This document shows, piece after piece, positions 18,101 to 26,193 of a stretch of DNA of 64,000 bases; the first letter of the stretch is position 1; every line of letters begins with the position of its first letter. The notes below the pieces were generated by a model. That model saw only the letters and a program-made list of their open reading frames with translations, searched no databases and was not told the origin of the DNA. This DNA is from Bacillota bacterium (GTDB lineage: Bacteria > Bacillota > Clostridia > Christensenellales > Christensenellaceae), in contig JAEWMJ010000041.1 in assembly GCA_023393165.1 (NCBI GenBank), positions 1 through 64,000 of the forward strand, in the 5' to 3' direction. Both the position numbers and the translations under genes were made by a program.

Positions 18101-19358
18101 AATTGTTAACAACATTTCTAACATAATCAGACATACTGACCGTATTTATTTCTTTATTCTCAACTATTACCATCGGCTGCACTTCTGCTGTTTTTTTATT
18201 TGATCCGGCAACTTTAAATAAAACCCTTTTAGCTGTTTTTGCTAAACCTCTTAAAACTTTTCTTTTTCTTATCGTTTTATAGAGTTTCTGTAATACCCTG
18301 TAACCTGCTGAAATCTCAATATTGTAAACATGCTGCCTTGTTAAATTTAACTGGTGCTGCAGTTCATTTTTATCGCACTGCAGTCCATTTCTGTCTTTAT
18401 TTGCAGAATCCAAATTCTGAATCAATTCTAAATTTTGCTTTCTTAGCTCATTTTCTTTTTCTTTAGAAATTTTAAATTCATTAGAAAGCTTATCTCTTTG
18501 CTCCTTTATTTCGTTTATTTCCATTTGCATTTTTTCTTCATTTTCAGAGTTGCGCATAACCAATTGTATATATACTTTTTGCTGCTCTAAAATCTTTTTC
18601 TGCAACACGTTTATTTTTGAATGAACATTCAAAAATTTGTGCAGCTTTGACGACAATTGGTTCAACCTGCACAGCGGTTCATTTTTCAAAGAAATTAAAA
18701 CAGTTTCTGCATCAAGCTCTACTTTTTCACTGCTATGGTTCTCCGGTGCGTAAATTAAAACAAGCTGATACCCCGGCCAATATGTATGCGAAACATTTAC
18801 AAGATTAATGACCTTATAAAATATCAATTTATAGCCTTCAATACTATTTGGTATATTATCGTTAGTAAAGACCGTTGCATGCTCAGGTTCTATAAAATTA
18901 TTGATGATGCCTTCCATAAAGGGAACAGCAACAATCAAATACTTGGGGTTTGATTTTATTAAGTTTTGCAGCGCTTTTTGCGGTTCGTCAAAATGCTCCA
19001 ATGTATTGGAACATATCAATATCTCTTCCTCATATTGCTTCTGAAAAATATCGGCAACAGCATATTCATAATCCATATATTCGGATTTTGCATTTTCTAT
19101 TGCTTTTTCTGAAAAGTCATAACCTTTTAATGTATTGTTAAGAAACATATCCCGCAGTATGTATAAACTGTCTCCCTCTCCGCAGCTTACATCTGCAATA
19201 GAATAATTGTTGGTAATTATTTCATTGATTATTTCACCGGGCAAGGCGGCGATTAAAACTTCAGTAAAAAACGCGGTTTGTTCCCTTCCGGCGTTTTGAT
19301 CCCATCTTTCAATAAACTTTTCATTCCAATACTCAATTGTATTAATATTCTTTTCCAC
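15150..19358 (-). CDS. Methyltransferase / coiled coil / triple glycosyltransferase fusion protein
   Basis: 1402 residues from GTG 19358 (GAAGGG upstream); no signal peptide. Domains: class I SAM-dependent methyltransferase about 1-205 (DVSCGEG at 56-62, NTLEHFDEP at 118-126); heptad-rich coiled coil about 247-345; basic linker; GT-B domain 1 about 424-775 (FQRPQQTALSIA, SPIKLFEYMALGKPIVTT); GT-B domain 2 about 790-1140 (SIIDWYSRYQRPQHI, NPVKFYEYLAAGKK), close to the separate enzyme at 9092; GT2 domain about 1150-1390 (VSIIVITYNN, DNASTD, LLNNDT, FEDDDYSERI). Three transferases and a methyltransferase in one chain suggest assembly-line synthesis of a surface glycan. The ABC exporter genes lie directly upstream in the same direction. 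Confidence 0.9.
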   Translation of the reverse strand: MEKNINTIEYWNEKFIERWDQNAGREQTAFFTEVLIAALPGEIINEIITNNYSIADVSCGEGDSLYILRDMFLNNTLKGYDFSEKAIENAKSEYMDYEYAVADIFQKQYEEEILICSNTLEHFDEPQKALQNLIKSNPKYLIVAVPFMEGIINNFIEPEHATVFTNDNIPNSIEGYKLIFYKVINLVNVSHTYWPGYQLVLIYAPENHSSEKVELDAETVLISLKNEPLCRLNQLSSKLHKFLNVHSKINVLQKKILEQQKVYIQLVMRNSENEEKMQMEINEIKEQRDKLSNEFKISKEKENELRKQNLELIQNLDSANKDRNGLQCDKNELQHQLNLTRQHVYNIEISAGYRVLQKLYKTIRKRKVLRGLAKTAKRVLFKVAGSNKKTAEVQPMVIVENKEINTVSMSDYVRNVVNNYTGEFVYILTSPCDFNIPLFQRPQQTALSIARTGNLFFYSSYNYYDQVSVGKEIEKNCYVLDATNQLEEVIDVIGECGKKAVWMLYSTDPFTELDIVLKIKKKAFRIIYDYVDEMDESISSMKIPDAVWKRHWYMLSNEDIIVTPSAEKLVNDLLKCRKDVNYQLINNGVDLNHFNIEGYKYKPVPDEIKDIVDAKKPIIGYFGAIASWFDFDLIKYAAEQRPDYNFLLIGPKLHANITTEMLDDLKNVHLIGTIDYKILPEYACWFDVATIPFVLNNVTESTSPIKLFEYMALGKPIVTTNMPECRKYKSVAIAYDQADFVSKIDKALDLGKNAQYLETLGQEAEQNSWDHKAIEFVRVVEQSRKKEKDVIILSIIDWYSRYQRPQHISAGIARTGGRVFYINSAFLDEEVHSYVHGIHCITLKTVPGNIYTLEDEDRINKLSQSMIQFVDKNCITDAVVIVEYPTWQPVVSALKEKFDFQIVYDYLDDFDGFTNTNTNPLLKIGHTKLLEQSNIIFPSSKYLFDKASIKNSNCHMVRNGTEFDHFNQAYIPEKRVEGRPIIGYYGAIADWFDDQIVHYAAQKYPEYDFILIGDYTYGNVTELKMLPNVSFLGEKNYNELPEYLKKFDVALIPFNANLELIKATNPVKFYEYLAAGKKIVATEIPELMEYKNKYVLLSNDKKQFAGYIESCIKNTDGLVDEKSRISFAEENDWKNRVQIIKENIFAGQKDYKKVSIIVITYNNLDLNITCINSVLSKTLYPNFELIIVDNASTDETPKYLSKIEKMYDNVKVILNKNNRGFAGGNNDGIAASDGDYIVLLNNDTVVTPCWLNKLVDYLDDPKIGLIGPVTNHAGNEAKIQIDYSDISDADKFAEKRSVEYAGQIFDINILAMFCVMMRRDTLNKVGSLDESFKIGMFEDDDYSERIRKAGLRVVCAKDIYIHHFGMASFSKLSEDEYHEIWEKNKKIYESKHGQWKPGTPSC

Positions 19359-19406
19359 GAAATGACCCTTCTATCTTAAAATTTTTCCTATATTTTTCTT
19401 ACTGCA

Positions 19407-20147
19407 TCAAATACTTCCGATGTTTTTATAATGCTCGCAAACTTCCATGGTTTCACCCAGCATTTTCATTCTTCCTTTTTCCAGCCAAACCGCCCTATTG
19501 CATAAACGCTCTATTTGTTCAATACTGTGTGATACAATAACTACTGTAGTTCCGTTCGCCATCAGGTGACTGATACGGTCCTCACATTTTTTTTGAAATA
19601 AAAAATCTCCAACCGAAAGTATTTCATCTACAATCAATATTTCAGGTTTTACAATGGTCGCTATTGCAAAGCCAATCCTTGCAACCATACCGGAAGAATA
19701 ATTTTTTAAAGGAACATCCAAGAAATCTCTCAGTTCAGAGAATTCGATTATTTCATTAAATTTCTCGTCTATAAATTTTTTAGAGAAACCTAACACCGAA
19801 CCGTTTAAATAAATATTCTCTCTCGCAGTCAAATCATAATCAAAACCAGCGCCTAATTCAATCAGTGGAGCAATTGTTCCTTTTACAACTACCGAACCTT
19901 TTGACGGCGTAAATATTCCGGATATGATTTTAAGCAATGTGCTTTTTCCCGATCCGTTCAATCCGATAATTCCAAAAACTTCACCTTTTTTGATATCAAA
20001 AGTAATATCCCTCAGTGCCCAGAATTCCTCAAAAATCAGTTGCTTCTTTGCCATCTTAATAAAATACTCTTTAAGGCTGTCTATTTTTTCTTTGGACAGG
20101 TTAAATCTCATGGATACATCTTTTATTTCAATAATATTCTCGTTCAT
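19407..20147 (-). CDS. Polysaccharide ABC exporter, ATP-binding subunit (Wzt/TagH type)
   Basis: 246 residues from ATG 20147, chosen because GAGGAT sits just upstream; a longer TTG start would overlap the permease gene. Walker A is GLNGSGKST, the signature is YSSGM, Walker B is ILIVDEILSVGD and the switch is IVSHS. The DIKKGEVFGIIGLNGSGKS pattern is typical of polysaccharide and teichoic-acid exporters. It lacks the C-terminal carbohydrate-binding domain found in many Gram-negative Wzt proteins that read a chain-end modification. It energises export of a lipid-linked glycan across the membrane with the permease upstream. Confidence 0.93.
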   Translation of the reverse strand: MNENIIEIKDVSMRFNLSKEKIDSLKEYFIKMAKKQLIFEEFWALRDITFDIKKGEVFGIIGLNGSGKSTLLKIISGIFTPSKGSVVVKGTIAPLIELGAGFDYDLTARENIYLNGSVLGFSKKFIDEKFNEIIEFSELRDFLDVPLKNYSSGMVARIGFAIATIVKPEILIVDEILSVGDFLFQKKCEDRISHLMANGTTVVIVSHSIEQIERLCNRAVWLEKGRMKMLGETMEVCEHYKNIGSI

Positions 20148-20154
20148 ATAATCC

Positions 20155-20934
20155 TCATAAATATAGTACAAATTTATTCTGCGTTTTCTTAAAAATCAAT
20201 ACGCCTATTAGCAAAAACCCCCCCGAAAAGATCATGCATATCAGATTATCGTAAAATGTAGGCATAACTCCATACATAAAAATATTCCTGAAATAATCTA
20301 TAAAGTGGTATAAAGGATTAAATTTCAGAATCGTCATCACACTTTCAGGGAGAATATCTACAGGGTAAAAAATAGGCGTTAAATACGTCCAGGCAATCAA
20401 TAAAATTGAGAACAAATGATACACATCTCTTACAAAAACCGCCAATGCAGACAGCGCCATGCCAAGCCCCAATGAAAAGACAAGAGTATATAAAATAGGG
20501 ACAGGCGTTAAAAGCATCAGCCAGGTTGGCTGGACCGGCATGAAAATAAGTACAATCACAATAGCAATAAACGAAAAACCCAGGTTTACAAGTGCCGATA
20601 TGGTCTTTTGAAGCGGAAACAAGTATTTAGGTATATAAACCTTTTTAAGTAAAGGCGCATTGGTTACTACCGAAGTCATCGCCGTATTGGTCGCTTCCGA
20701 AAAAAAATTAAAGATCAGAGAACCTGTCAGATAATATATAGGGAAATTCGGTATGGTAAACCTAAAAATTTTTGAGAAGACAATTGATATGATGATCATC
20801 ATTAAAAGCGGGTTCAGCACACTCCAAATGACACCGAGAATAGATCGCCGATATTTGACTTTTATATCCCTTGAAATCAGATTCGCGAGAAGAGGTTTGA
20901 ATTTATTAAAATTTTGTAAGATATTTACCATCAT
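20155..20934 (-). CDS. Polysaccharide ABC exporter, permease subunit (Wzm/TagG type)
   Basis: 259 residues with six predicted membrane helices. The N-terminal cytosolic stretch LISRDIKVKYRRSILGVIWSVLNPL is the hallmark of ABC-2 polysaccharide permeases. AAGGAG precedes two adjacent ATGs. Its stop is 8 bases from the start of the ATPase gene, so the pair is one operon, continuing into the large fusion glycosyltransferase. It forms the membrane channel for the glycan. Confidence 0.93.
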   Translation of the reverse strand: MMVNILQNFNKFKPLLANLISRDIKVKYRRSILGVIWSVLNPLLMMIIISIVFSKIFRFTIPNFPIYYLTGSLIFNFFSEATNTAMTSVVTNAPLLKKVYIPKYLFPLQKTISALVNLGFSFIAIVIVLIFMPVQPTWLMLLTPVPILYTLVFSLGLGMALSALAVFVRDVYHLFSILLIAWTYLTPIFYPVDILPESVMTILKFNPLYHFIDYFRNIFMYGVMPTFYDNLICMIFSGGFLLIGVLIFKKTQNKFVLYL

Positions 20935-20980
20935 ACTTGCTCCTTAGGGCTGTTTTGCCTGTTCGCATTTGTAATATTTA

Positions 20981-22099
20981 CTAGGATCTGGTACTCTGAT
21001 ACCAATTTAACAAAGCGTCTGCAATCCGCTCACTGGCGTGGCCGTCTCCGTATGGATTTACCGATTTGGCCATTTTATCATATTCTATTTGATTATCAAT
21101 TAAATTTTTTACGTTTAAAACAATCGCGTCCTCTTCTACTCCGACAACCTTAACCGTTCCCATCTCTACTGCCTCAGGCCTCTCCGTTTCCGTGCGCAAT
21201 ACAAGCACAGGGATACCGAAGTAGGGAGCTTCTTCCTGAAGTCCGCCTGAATCGGTTAAAACAAGAAAACTCTTGGACATCAGATTATGCATGTCCATAA
21301 CATTCAAAGGATCGATCAGGTGAATCCGCTCTTGCCCATCAAGAATATCGAATACTGTTTTTCGTACTGCCGGATTCAGATGAACGGGATAAACAATACT
21401 GAGTTCCTTATATTCTTCTGCAATTCTTTTAACAGCTTTGCAGATTTGTTCAAGAGGTTTTCCTAAGTTTTCCCGCCTGTGGGCAGTCAGTAAAACAACT
21501 TTTTTACCTAAAAAATCAATCTGCGAGAGCTGTTTGTTTTCATAAACATAATCAGGTATAACGGTCGTTTTAAATGCATCAATAACGGTATTCCCGGTTA
21601 TGTATATATTATTATTAATATTTTCATTCTTCAAATTCTGCATGTTTTGCTTGGTAGGCGAAAAATGCAATTCAGCAATATCCCCTGTTAATGTTCTGTT
21701 CATTTCTTCCGGATATGGGGAATATTTATCCCAGGTACGAAGGCCTGCTTCCACGTGTCCTACAGGAACCATGCAGTAAAAAGCAGCTAATGCCGCCGCA
21801 AAAGATGTTGTTGTGTCGCCGTGAACCAGAACAATATCAGGATTGCATTTCTTTATTACATCACCAATACCCATAAGTACGCGTGAGGTAATATCAAACA
21901 ATGTCTGAGATTCCTTCATTAAATTTAGATCATAATCGGGAGTTATTTGAAAAGCTTCCAGCACCTGATCCAACATCTGCCTATGCTGTGCTGTTACGCA
22001 AACAAAACTCTTTATTTTCGGATTGTTTTCAAGCTCTTTTATTAAAGGGCACATTTTAATGGCCTCCGGCCTTGTCCCGAATATACTTAAAATTTTCAT
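20981..22099 (-). CDS. wecB: UDP-N-acetylglucosamine 2-epimerase (non-hydrolysing)
   Basis: 372 residues, full length. It converts UDP-GlcNAc to UDP-ManNAc in the cytosol, the precursor for teichoic-acid linkage units and many capsules. Visible family motifs are GTRPEAIKMCPLI (N-terminus), HVEAGLRTW, PEEMNRTL and DSGGLQEEAPYFG (UDP and substrate site), with RTETERPEA near the end. It is first in the run wecB, permease, ATPase, fusion glycosyltransferase, which suggests the exported polymer or its linker contains ManNAc. Also called mnaA. Confidence 0.95.
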   Translation of the reverse strand: MKILSIFGTRPEAIKMCPLIKELENNPKIKSFVCVTAQHRQMLDQVLEAFQITPDYDLNLMKESQTLFDITSRVLMGIGDVIKKCNPDIVLVHGDTTTSFAAALAAFYCMVPVGHVEAGLRTWDKYSPYPEEMNRTLTGDIAELHFSPTKQNMQNLKNENINNNIYITGNTVIDAFKTTVIPDYVYENKQLSQIDFLGKKVVLLTAHRRENLGKPLEQICKAVKRIAEEYKELSIVYPVHLNPAVRKTVFDILDGQERIHLIDPLNVMDMHNLMSKSFLVLTDSGGLQEEAPYFGIPVLVLRTETERPEAVEMGTVKVVGVEEDAIVLNVKNLIDNQIEYDKMAKSVNPYGDGHASERIADALLNWYQSTRS

Positions 22100-22132
22100 A
22101 AATTTTCCCTTTTCTTCAATTAATGCCGTTTA

Positions 22133-22141
22133 ATTATATCA
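22133..22141 (-). promoter_or_regulatory. Extended -10 promoter of wecB and the export operon
   Basis: Minus-strand TGATATAAT (TGnTATAAT). The predicted start near 22126 is about 27 bases before the wecB ATG. It may drive wecB, the ABC exporter and the fusion gene, since no other promoter as good is seen before 15150. Confidence 0.6.
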
Positions 22142-22213
22142 TAATACAGAATTAAATAAAATAAGAATTCACATTAAAAAATCCCTTGAGCTTTTATTTA
22201 TAAAGTTTCAACC

Positions 22214-24307
22214 TTACTTTTTCAAATTTATTGTAGTTTTTTGCAAACTGTTCTGGTCATAAATATCCAACCGGAATCCTCCGTTTACTTCCCAATCCTG
22301 ATCATATTCAAATGTGATGAGATTATTTGTGTCATCGACAACAGGAACAACATAATGTGCATTATTCACCACAACGCCAACATTCATGCCGATTTCAGCA
22401 AAGGTAATCCAGACCGTATTTGGAGATTCAATAGAAAATCCGCTGTTCAAAACTGAAAGTGAAGGTTTGAACAGCCCATCAAACTGATTCATTTCCTCCA
22501 CTGTTTTTACAGCATGTAAAAGCAGCGGAACGGATTTTACATCCTGTATTTCAATTGGCAGCTTATAAATATAATAGTCTGTGCCTGAACCCGTCCAAAT
22601 ATGCTTAAGAACCTCCTCTTCCTCAGTATATAGCTTATTGCTTAACAGATACCCCGGTTGTTCCAGTTTCTCCTTAAGTTCATCAAGAGAATGATCACGG
22701 ATATCCATAATTTCTTTTATATCAAAACCCGCATATAAATATTGATACAAGATATCCAACCCCGAAACACCGGTATCATTAATAATTTCAATACCGTCGG
22801 TTCTTTCAACACATTCCAGAGTCTGATAAACAACGTTGTTTAATTGGGATGGATCTCTTGAAATATCGAGCCGACGCCAAAAAGTGTACCCGCCAGATAA
22901 TAAATAGAATATAAGTATCGTCAAAGCAACAACAGGCAAAATAAAAAGTCTGCGCGGTTTTATTTCGTCCGACTTGTTTTTTCTGTTCCATAAAACAATC
23001 CCAGCCAAAATATTAGGTATAAAACAAACCAGCAAATAAATATTAAAGTATTGGTAAATCAAAATATCATTTGCATTATGGTCCCATAAAAAGCCGGAGC
23101 CGATATTGAGTATGGAGCCTTTTACTATTAATAAATATGAAAACATGATGATTCCAATAGAAATGGACGGATATAAAAAAGCCTCCCATTTTTTAAAAAC
23201 CATTTTATTTTCGTATAAACCCTTAATGCCTATAGCCCCCATAATCAAGAATGGAACAAACAGATAAGTTATATACCTGCCAATTATATATCCAGGAACC
23301 GGATAATTGTAGTATGCTTTAGCAGAATGCAAGGTTGCTATCAATATCATGGCAAAAGCAAGCACAATGATAAAAACAAAGTACTTATTTTCTTTAGTTC
23401 TAAATTTATTTTTTATCATATTCTTTATGGCAAGCTGCAGATATACAAAAAACGGCGCAATCATAAGTAAAAGATAAGAACAATAAAATACAAACCATTT
23501 AATATACGAACGTGCACCTGCAAAAGCGACCCCTCTCATTGCAGGGCTTGCTTTGGAACCGGTTGCTTCCATCAGCGTAAATCCCTTTGAAAAGCAATAA
23601 AAAAGCCAAGGCAAATATAAAGCACAGACAGTGCCTGCGACCATGCATAATAAGGCCATTTTTTTTGCGAGTCCAATTTCTTTTTTTATAAAAAAGTATT
23701 TTACTATCCAGGCAGCAGCAAAAACAATTAGCACTACCCATGCGGCATGGCGTGTATTGATCATAGCCGCCAACAGCAATGCCAAAATAAAATTGTCTCT
23801 GAATAGATGTTTGGAATAATCTTTTACGAAAAAAAACAGGGCGAATATGATAAGCGGATAAAAAAGATTTTCGCTTAATGTTGCCTGAGGAAACCGCCAC
23901 ATAAACGGAATAACCGCAAAAATCAAACAGCAGAACAGGGATTTTTTTTCATCCAGAAAGACGCGCGACAGCTTCCAGACGCCAATTATTGCGATACTGG
24001 AGAGAATGATATTGATCCCCTTCATTGCAATATAAAAATTGTCTCCAAACAGAAAAGCAGGCGACAATACAATGGAATAAAGAATCGGGTAATTGGCAGC
24101 GGTAAGATTGGTATTACTTAAATCAACATAAGGACTGTTTGAAAATATAAACTCAGCAATCCTTCTATAAGCCAGCTCATCGTTCATTAGATCCGGGGCT
24201 TTTTGCTCCAAACATAATATGAATTTTATTATGGCTGTAATACAAATAATCATAGAAACCAAAAGGATAATTTTAAAATTTTTCTTCTCTAGCAGTATAT
24301 TTTCCAT
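22214..24307 (-). CDS. Polytopic membrane protein, GT-C-type glycosyltransferase-like
   Basis: 697 residues. About a dozen hydrophobic helices fill residues 1-470, followed by a roughly 200-residue soluble C-terminal domain predicted outside. The first extracellular loop has DLMNDELAYR, resembling the acidic catalytic loop (DE) of lipid-linked-sugar GT-C enzymes such as family 39, and is followed by a YPILYSIVLSPAF stretch. It would use polyprenyl-phosphate sugars outside the membrane to decorate a glycan. Family assignment is tentative; no polymerase signature is certain. A long leader (about 218 bases) precedes it. Confidence 0.7.
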   Translation of the reverse strand: MENILLEKKNFKIILLVSMIICITAIIKFILCLEQKAPDLMNDELAYRRIAEFIFSNSPYVDLSNTNLTAANYPILYSIVLSPAFLFGDNFYIAMKGINIILSSIAIIGVWKLSRVFLDEKKSLFCCLIFAVIPFMWRFPQATLSENLFYPLIIFALFFFVKDYSKHLFRDNFILALLLAAMINTRHAAWVVLIVFAAAWIVKYFFIKKEIGLAKKMALLCMVAGTVCALYLPWLFYCFSKGFTLMEATGSKASPAMRGVAFAGARSYIKWFVFYCSYLLLMIAPFFVYLQLAIKNMIKNKFRTKENKYFVFIIVLAFAMILIATLHSAKAYYNYPVPGYIIGRYITYLFVPFLIMGAIGIKGLYENKMVFKKWEAFLYPSISIGIIMFSYLLIVKGSILNIGSGFLWDHNANDILIYQYFNIYLLVCFIPNILAGIVLWNRKNKSDEIKPRRLFILPVVALTILIFYLLSGGYTFWRRLDISRDPSQLNNVVYQTLECVERTDGIEIINDTGVSGLDILYQYLYAGFDIKEIMDIRDHSLDELKEKLEQPGYLLSNKLYTEEEEVLKHIWTGSGTDYYIYKLPIEIQDVKSVPLLLHAVKTVEEMNQFDGLFKPSLSVLNSGFSIESPNTVWITFAEIGMNVGVVVNNAHYVVPVVDDTNNLITFEYDQDWEVNGGFRLDIYDQNSLQKTTINLKK

Positions 24308-24531
24308 TCAAGCTCCTTTTTCCGTATTCAAAACATATTAATAAACCAGCATGCTTTTAGCCTGGAAATATATCCCTTAAATCAATCAATTTTTGATATG
24401 ACGTTGAATCAATATGTATCTCATCACTTCCGAATTACATTTAACAAAGGTTCTACTAACTTAATATCTATTATTTGCTCGTTATCATTAAACTATACTA
24501 CTTCTGCCTTTTCATTAAATACTGTCTGTTC

Positions 24532-24540
24532 ATTATAGCA
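24532..24540 (-). promoter_or_regulatory. Extended -10 promoter upstream of the GT-C-like gene
   Basis: Minus-strand TGCTATAAT is a TGnTATAAT element; TTTTAA lies 17 bp upstream. It predicts a start near 24525 and a long leader before ATG 24307. The rest of the 24308-24790 gap holds the plus-strand hairpin and promoter listed separately, and otherwise AT-rich sequence without a gene. Confidence 0.5.
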
Positions 24541-24596
24541 TAGTATTAAATGAATTAAAATAAAATCTATCCTATTAGATGTTAGCGGGACTTAAG

Positions 24597-24636
24597 CACT
24601 CTTTCAAAGCCTTCAATTCAGTGAAGGAGTGTTTTT
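24597..24636 (+). terminator. Orphan intrinsic terminator
   Basis: CACTCTTTCA and TGAAGGAGTG pair (two G-U pairs), followed by TTTTT on the plus strand. No plus-strand gene lies upstream within the preceding 9 kb, so the terminator has no visible customer. Confidence 0.55.
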
Positions 24637-24729
24637 GTGCTATTGAAATAACTATTTTTGAATTTAACTGCCAATGCCGCAAGTTTAACCTAAAACTTAC
24701 TGTGCCTATAATCATCAATCAATGAGCTG

Positions 24730-24758
24730 TTGACAGATATTTTTTTTTGTGTGATTAT
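24730..24758 (+). promoter_or_regulatory. Promoter of the acyltransferase gene
   Basis: Consensus TTGACA, 17-bp spacer, and GATTAT with an upstream TG (extended -10). The start would be about 25 bases before ATG 24791. Confidence 0.65.
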
Positions 24759-24790
24759 TGTAAAAGACGTATTGTTAATAGGGGGAAGTT

Positions 24791-25837
24791 ATGCCGCTCA
24801 TATTGATCGCATTGTCGATTTGTATTCTCTATATGGCATCTTTAGCAAAAAAAAGAAATTTTTTTTATGATTTTCATTCACTTAAACAAACACAATCCTG
24901 GAAAGGAATTGCCGCAATAGCTATTGTATTAGACCATATATGGTTTTCCACCAACTCAATTTGGCTCAAACCTTTTTACCTATCCGCATTTTTAGTTGTA
25001 GGTCTTTTTTTCTATCTTTCAGGTTATGGCTTGATAAAATCACAACCAAAAGAAACTAGTGTGTTTCAGATAACAATGGTTCGTAGGTTATTATCAATCA
25101 TAATCCCTGTTTTGATTGCCAACGCCCTTTTTGTTTGTACTCTTATAATTGCCGGTTCTACATATACTTTACCAGAAGCACTTTTTTCAATAGTAAATAT
25201 TTTTGGGGGGGATCGTATAAACAGTGCAGTCTGGTTCATATTTAATCTAGTGTTTCTTTATGTATTGTATTTTATTAGCTTTCGACTATTTAACAAAGAA
25301 ACAGCGGTATTGTGTCTCTTAGGGATGACCTGTGTGATGACAGCATTATTTGTAATCTTTACTCCTAACCAATACAATTTATTTGGTATGAATTTTTGTT
25401 TTGTCGTCGGTATTATTGTTGGCTATTTCGAACACCGAATCTTTGCTTTTATTAAAAAAAAACCAATAAAATCAGTCTTAATTAGTTTAGGTTTTTTTCT
25501 TTTATTTCTCCTCTTATATCAGTATTTTTACGAAAATATAGTTATCGGAAAGGTGATATTTAGAAATCTATCAGCTATTTGGTTCTCTCTCTTTGTTGTT
25601 ATTTTTGGTTTATTAATTAAGCTTCAGAACAAATCTACTTTATTTTGGGGTAAAATTTCATTTGAGCTTTTTCTCTATCACAATCTTTTTATCACTCTTT
25701 TCCGCTCTAACATCTTCTATATTCCGGATGACAGTATTTATACGGTCAGTGTGCTTATCGCAACATTCATTTGTTCTTTTTTGATTAATAAATTAGATGT
25801 TAAGATTAATGGCGTTATCAGAAAAAAATTCGCATAG
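24791..25837 (+). CDS. Acyltransferase 3 family membrane protein (O-acetyltransferase)
   Basis: 348 residues, about ten membrane helices. The pattern SWKGIAAIAIVLDHIWF near residue 38 contains the conserved His of acyltransferase-3 proteins, and GLFFYLSGYGLIKS follows, as in OafA-like enzymes. These move acyl groups, usually acetyl, onto sugars at the membrane. The location between glycan genes suggests O-acetylation of the polysaccharide. GGGGAAG precedes the ATG. Low GC and a very T-rich coding strand fit the AT-rich island. Confidence 0.85.
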   Translation: MPLILIALSICILYMASLAKKRNFFYDFHSLKQTQSWKGIAAIAIVLDHIWFSTNSIWLKPFYLSAFLVVGLFFYLSGYGLIKSQPKETSVFQITMVRRLLSIIIPVLIANALFVCTLIIAGSTYTLPEALFSIVNIFGGDRINSAVWFIFNLVFLYVLYFISFRLFNKETAVLCLLGMTCVMTALFVIFTPNQYNLFGMNFCFVVGIIVGYFEHRIFAFIKKKPIKSVLISLGFFLLFLLLYQYFYENIVIGKVIFRNLSAIWFSLFVVIFGLLIKLQNKSTLFWGKISFELFLYHNLFITLFRSNIFYIPDDSIYTVSVLIATFICSFLINKLDVKINGVIRKKFA

Positions 25838-25998
25838 AACACTATTATATTTGGATAAAATTCCAAACGCTTTTTCTCCTTCAAACATGAGAAAACCTAA
25901 CCCCTATGTATGAAAAACGCTTACCCTAACTACTTGGTAAAAATGCTGCAATCAAACCTACAACCGTGCCATAAGATGTTATTTTGGTAGCTGACCAC

Positions 25999-26027
25999 TT
26001 TACAATAATCGAAAAATATAATATTAT
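25999..26027 (+). promoter_or_regulatory. Putative promoter for the 912-residue membrane protein gene
   Basis: TTTACA, 17-bp spacer, TATTAT, with a leader of about 160 bases. The 25838-26193 gap otherwise holds only a weak hairpin (about 25850-25867, then a short T-run) that could end the acyltransferase transcript. I see no small gene in it. Confidence 0.4.
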
Positions 26028-26193
26028 ATATTTGAAATAAATACGAAAAAATGAACAATGACTGGTATATTACATATTTTTTGTCGGTTAAATAATTAAA
26101 GCAATTATTAGTACTGGTAACGTCAAATTATTGAATGGTAATAAAAAGTTCATTTTTTATTAGCGCTATTGTAAGAAAGAATTGATTTGCAAA

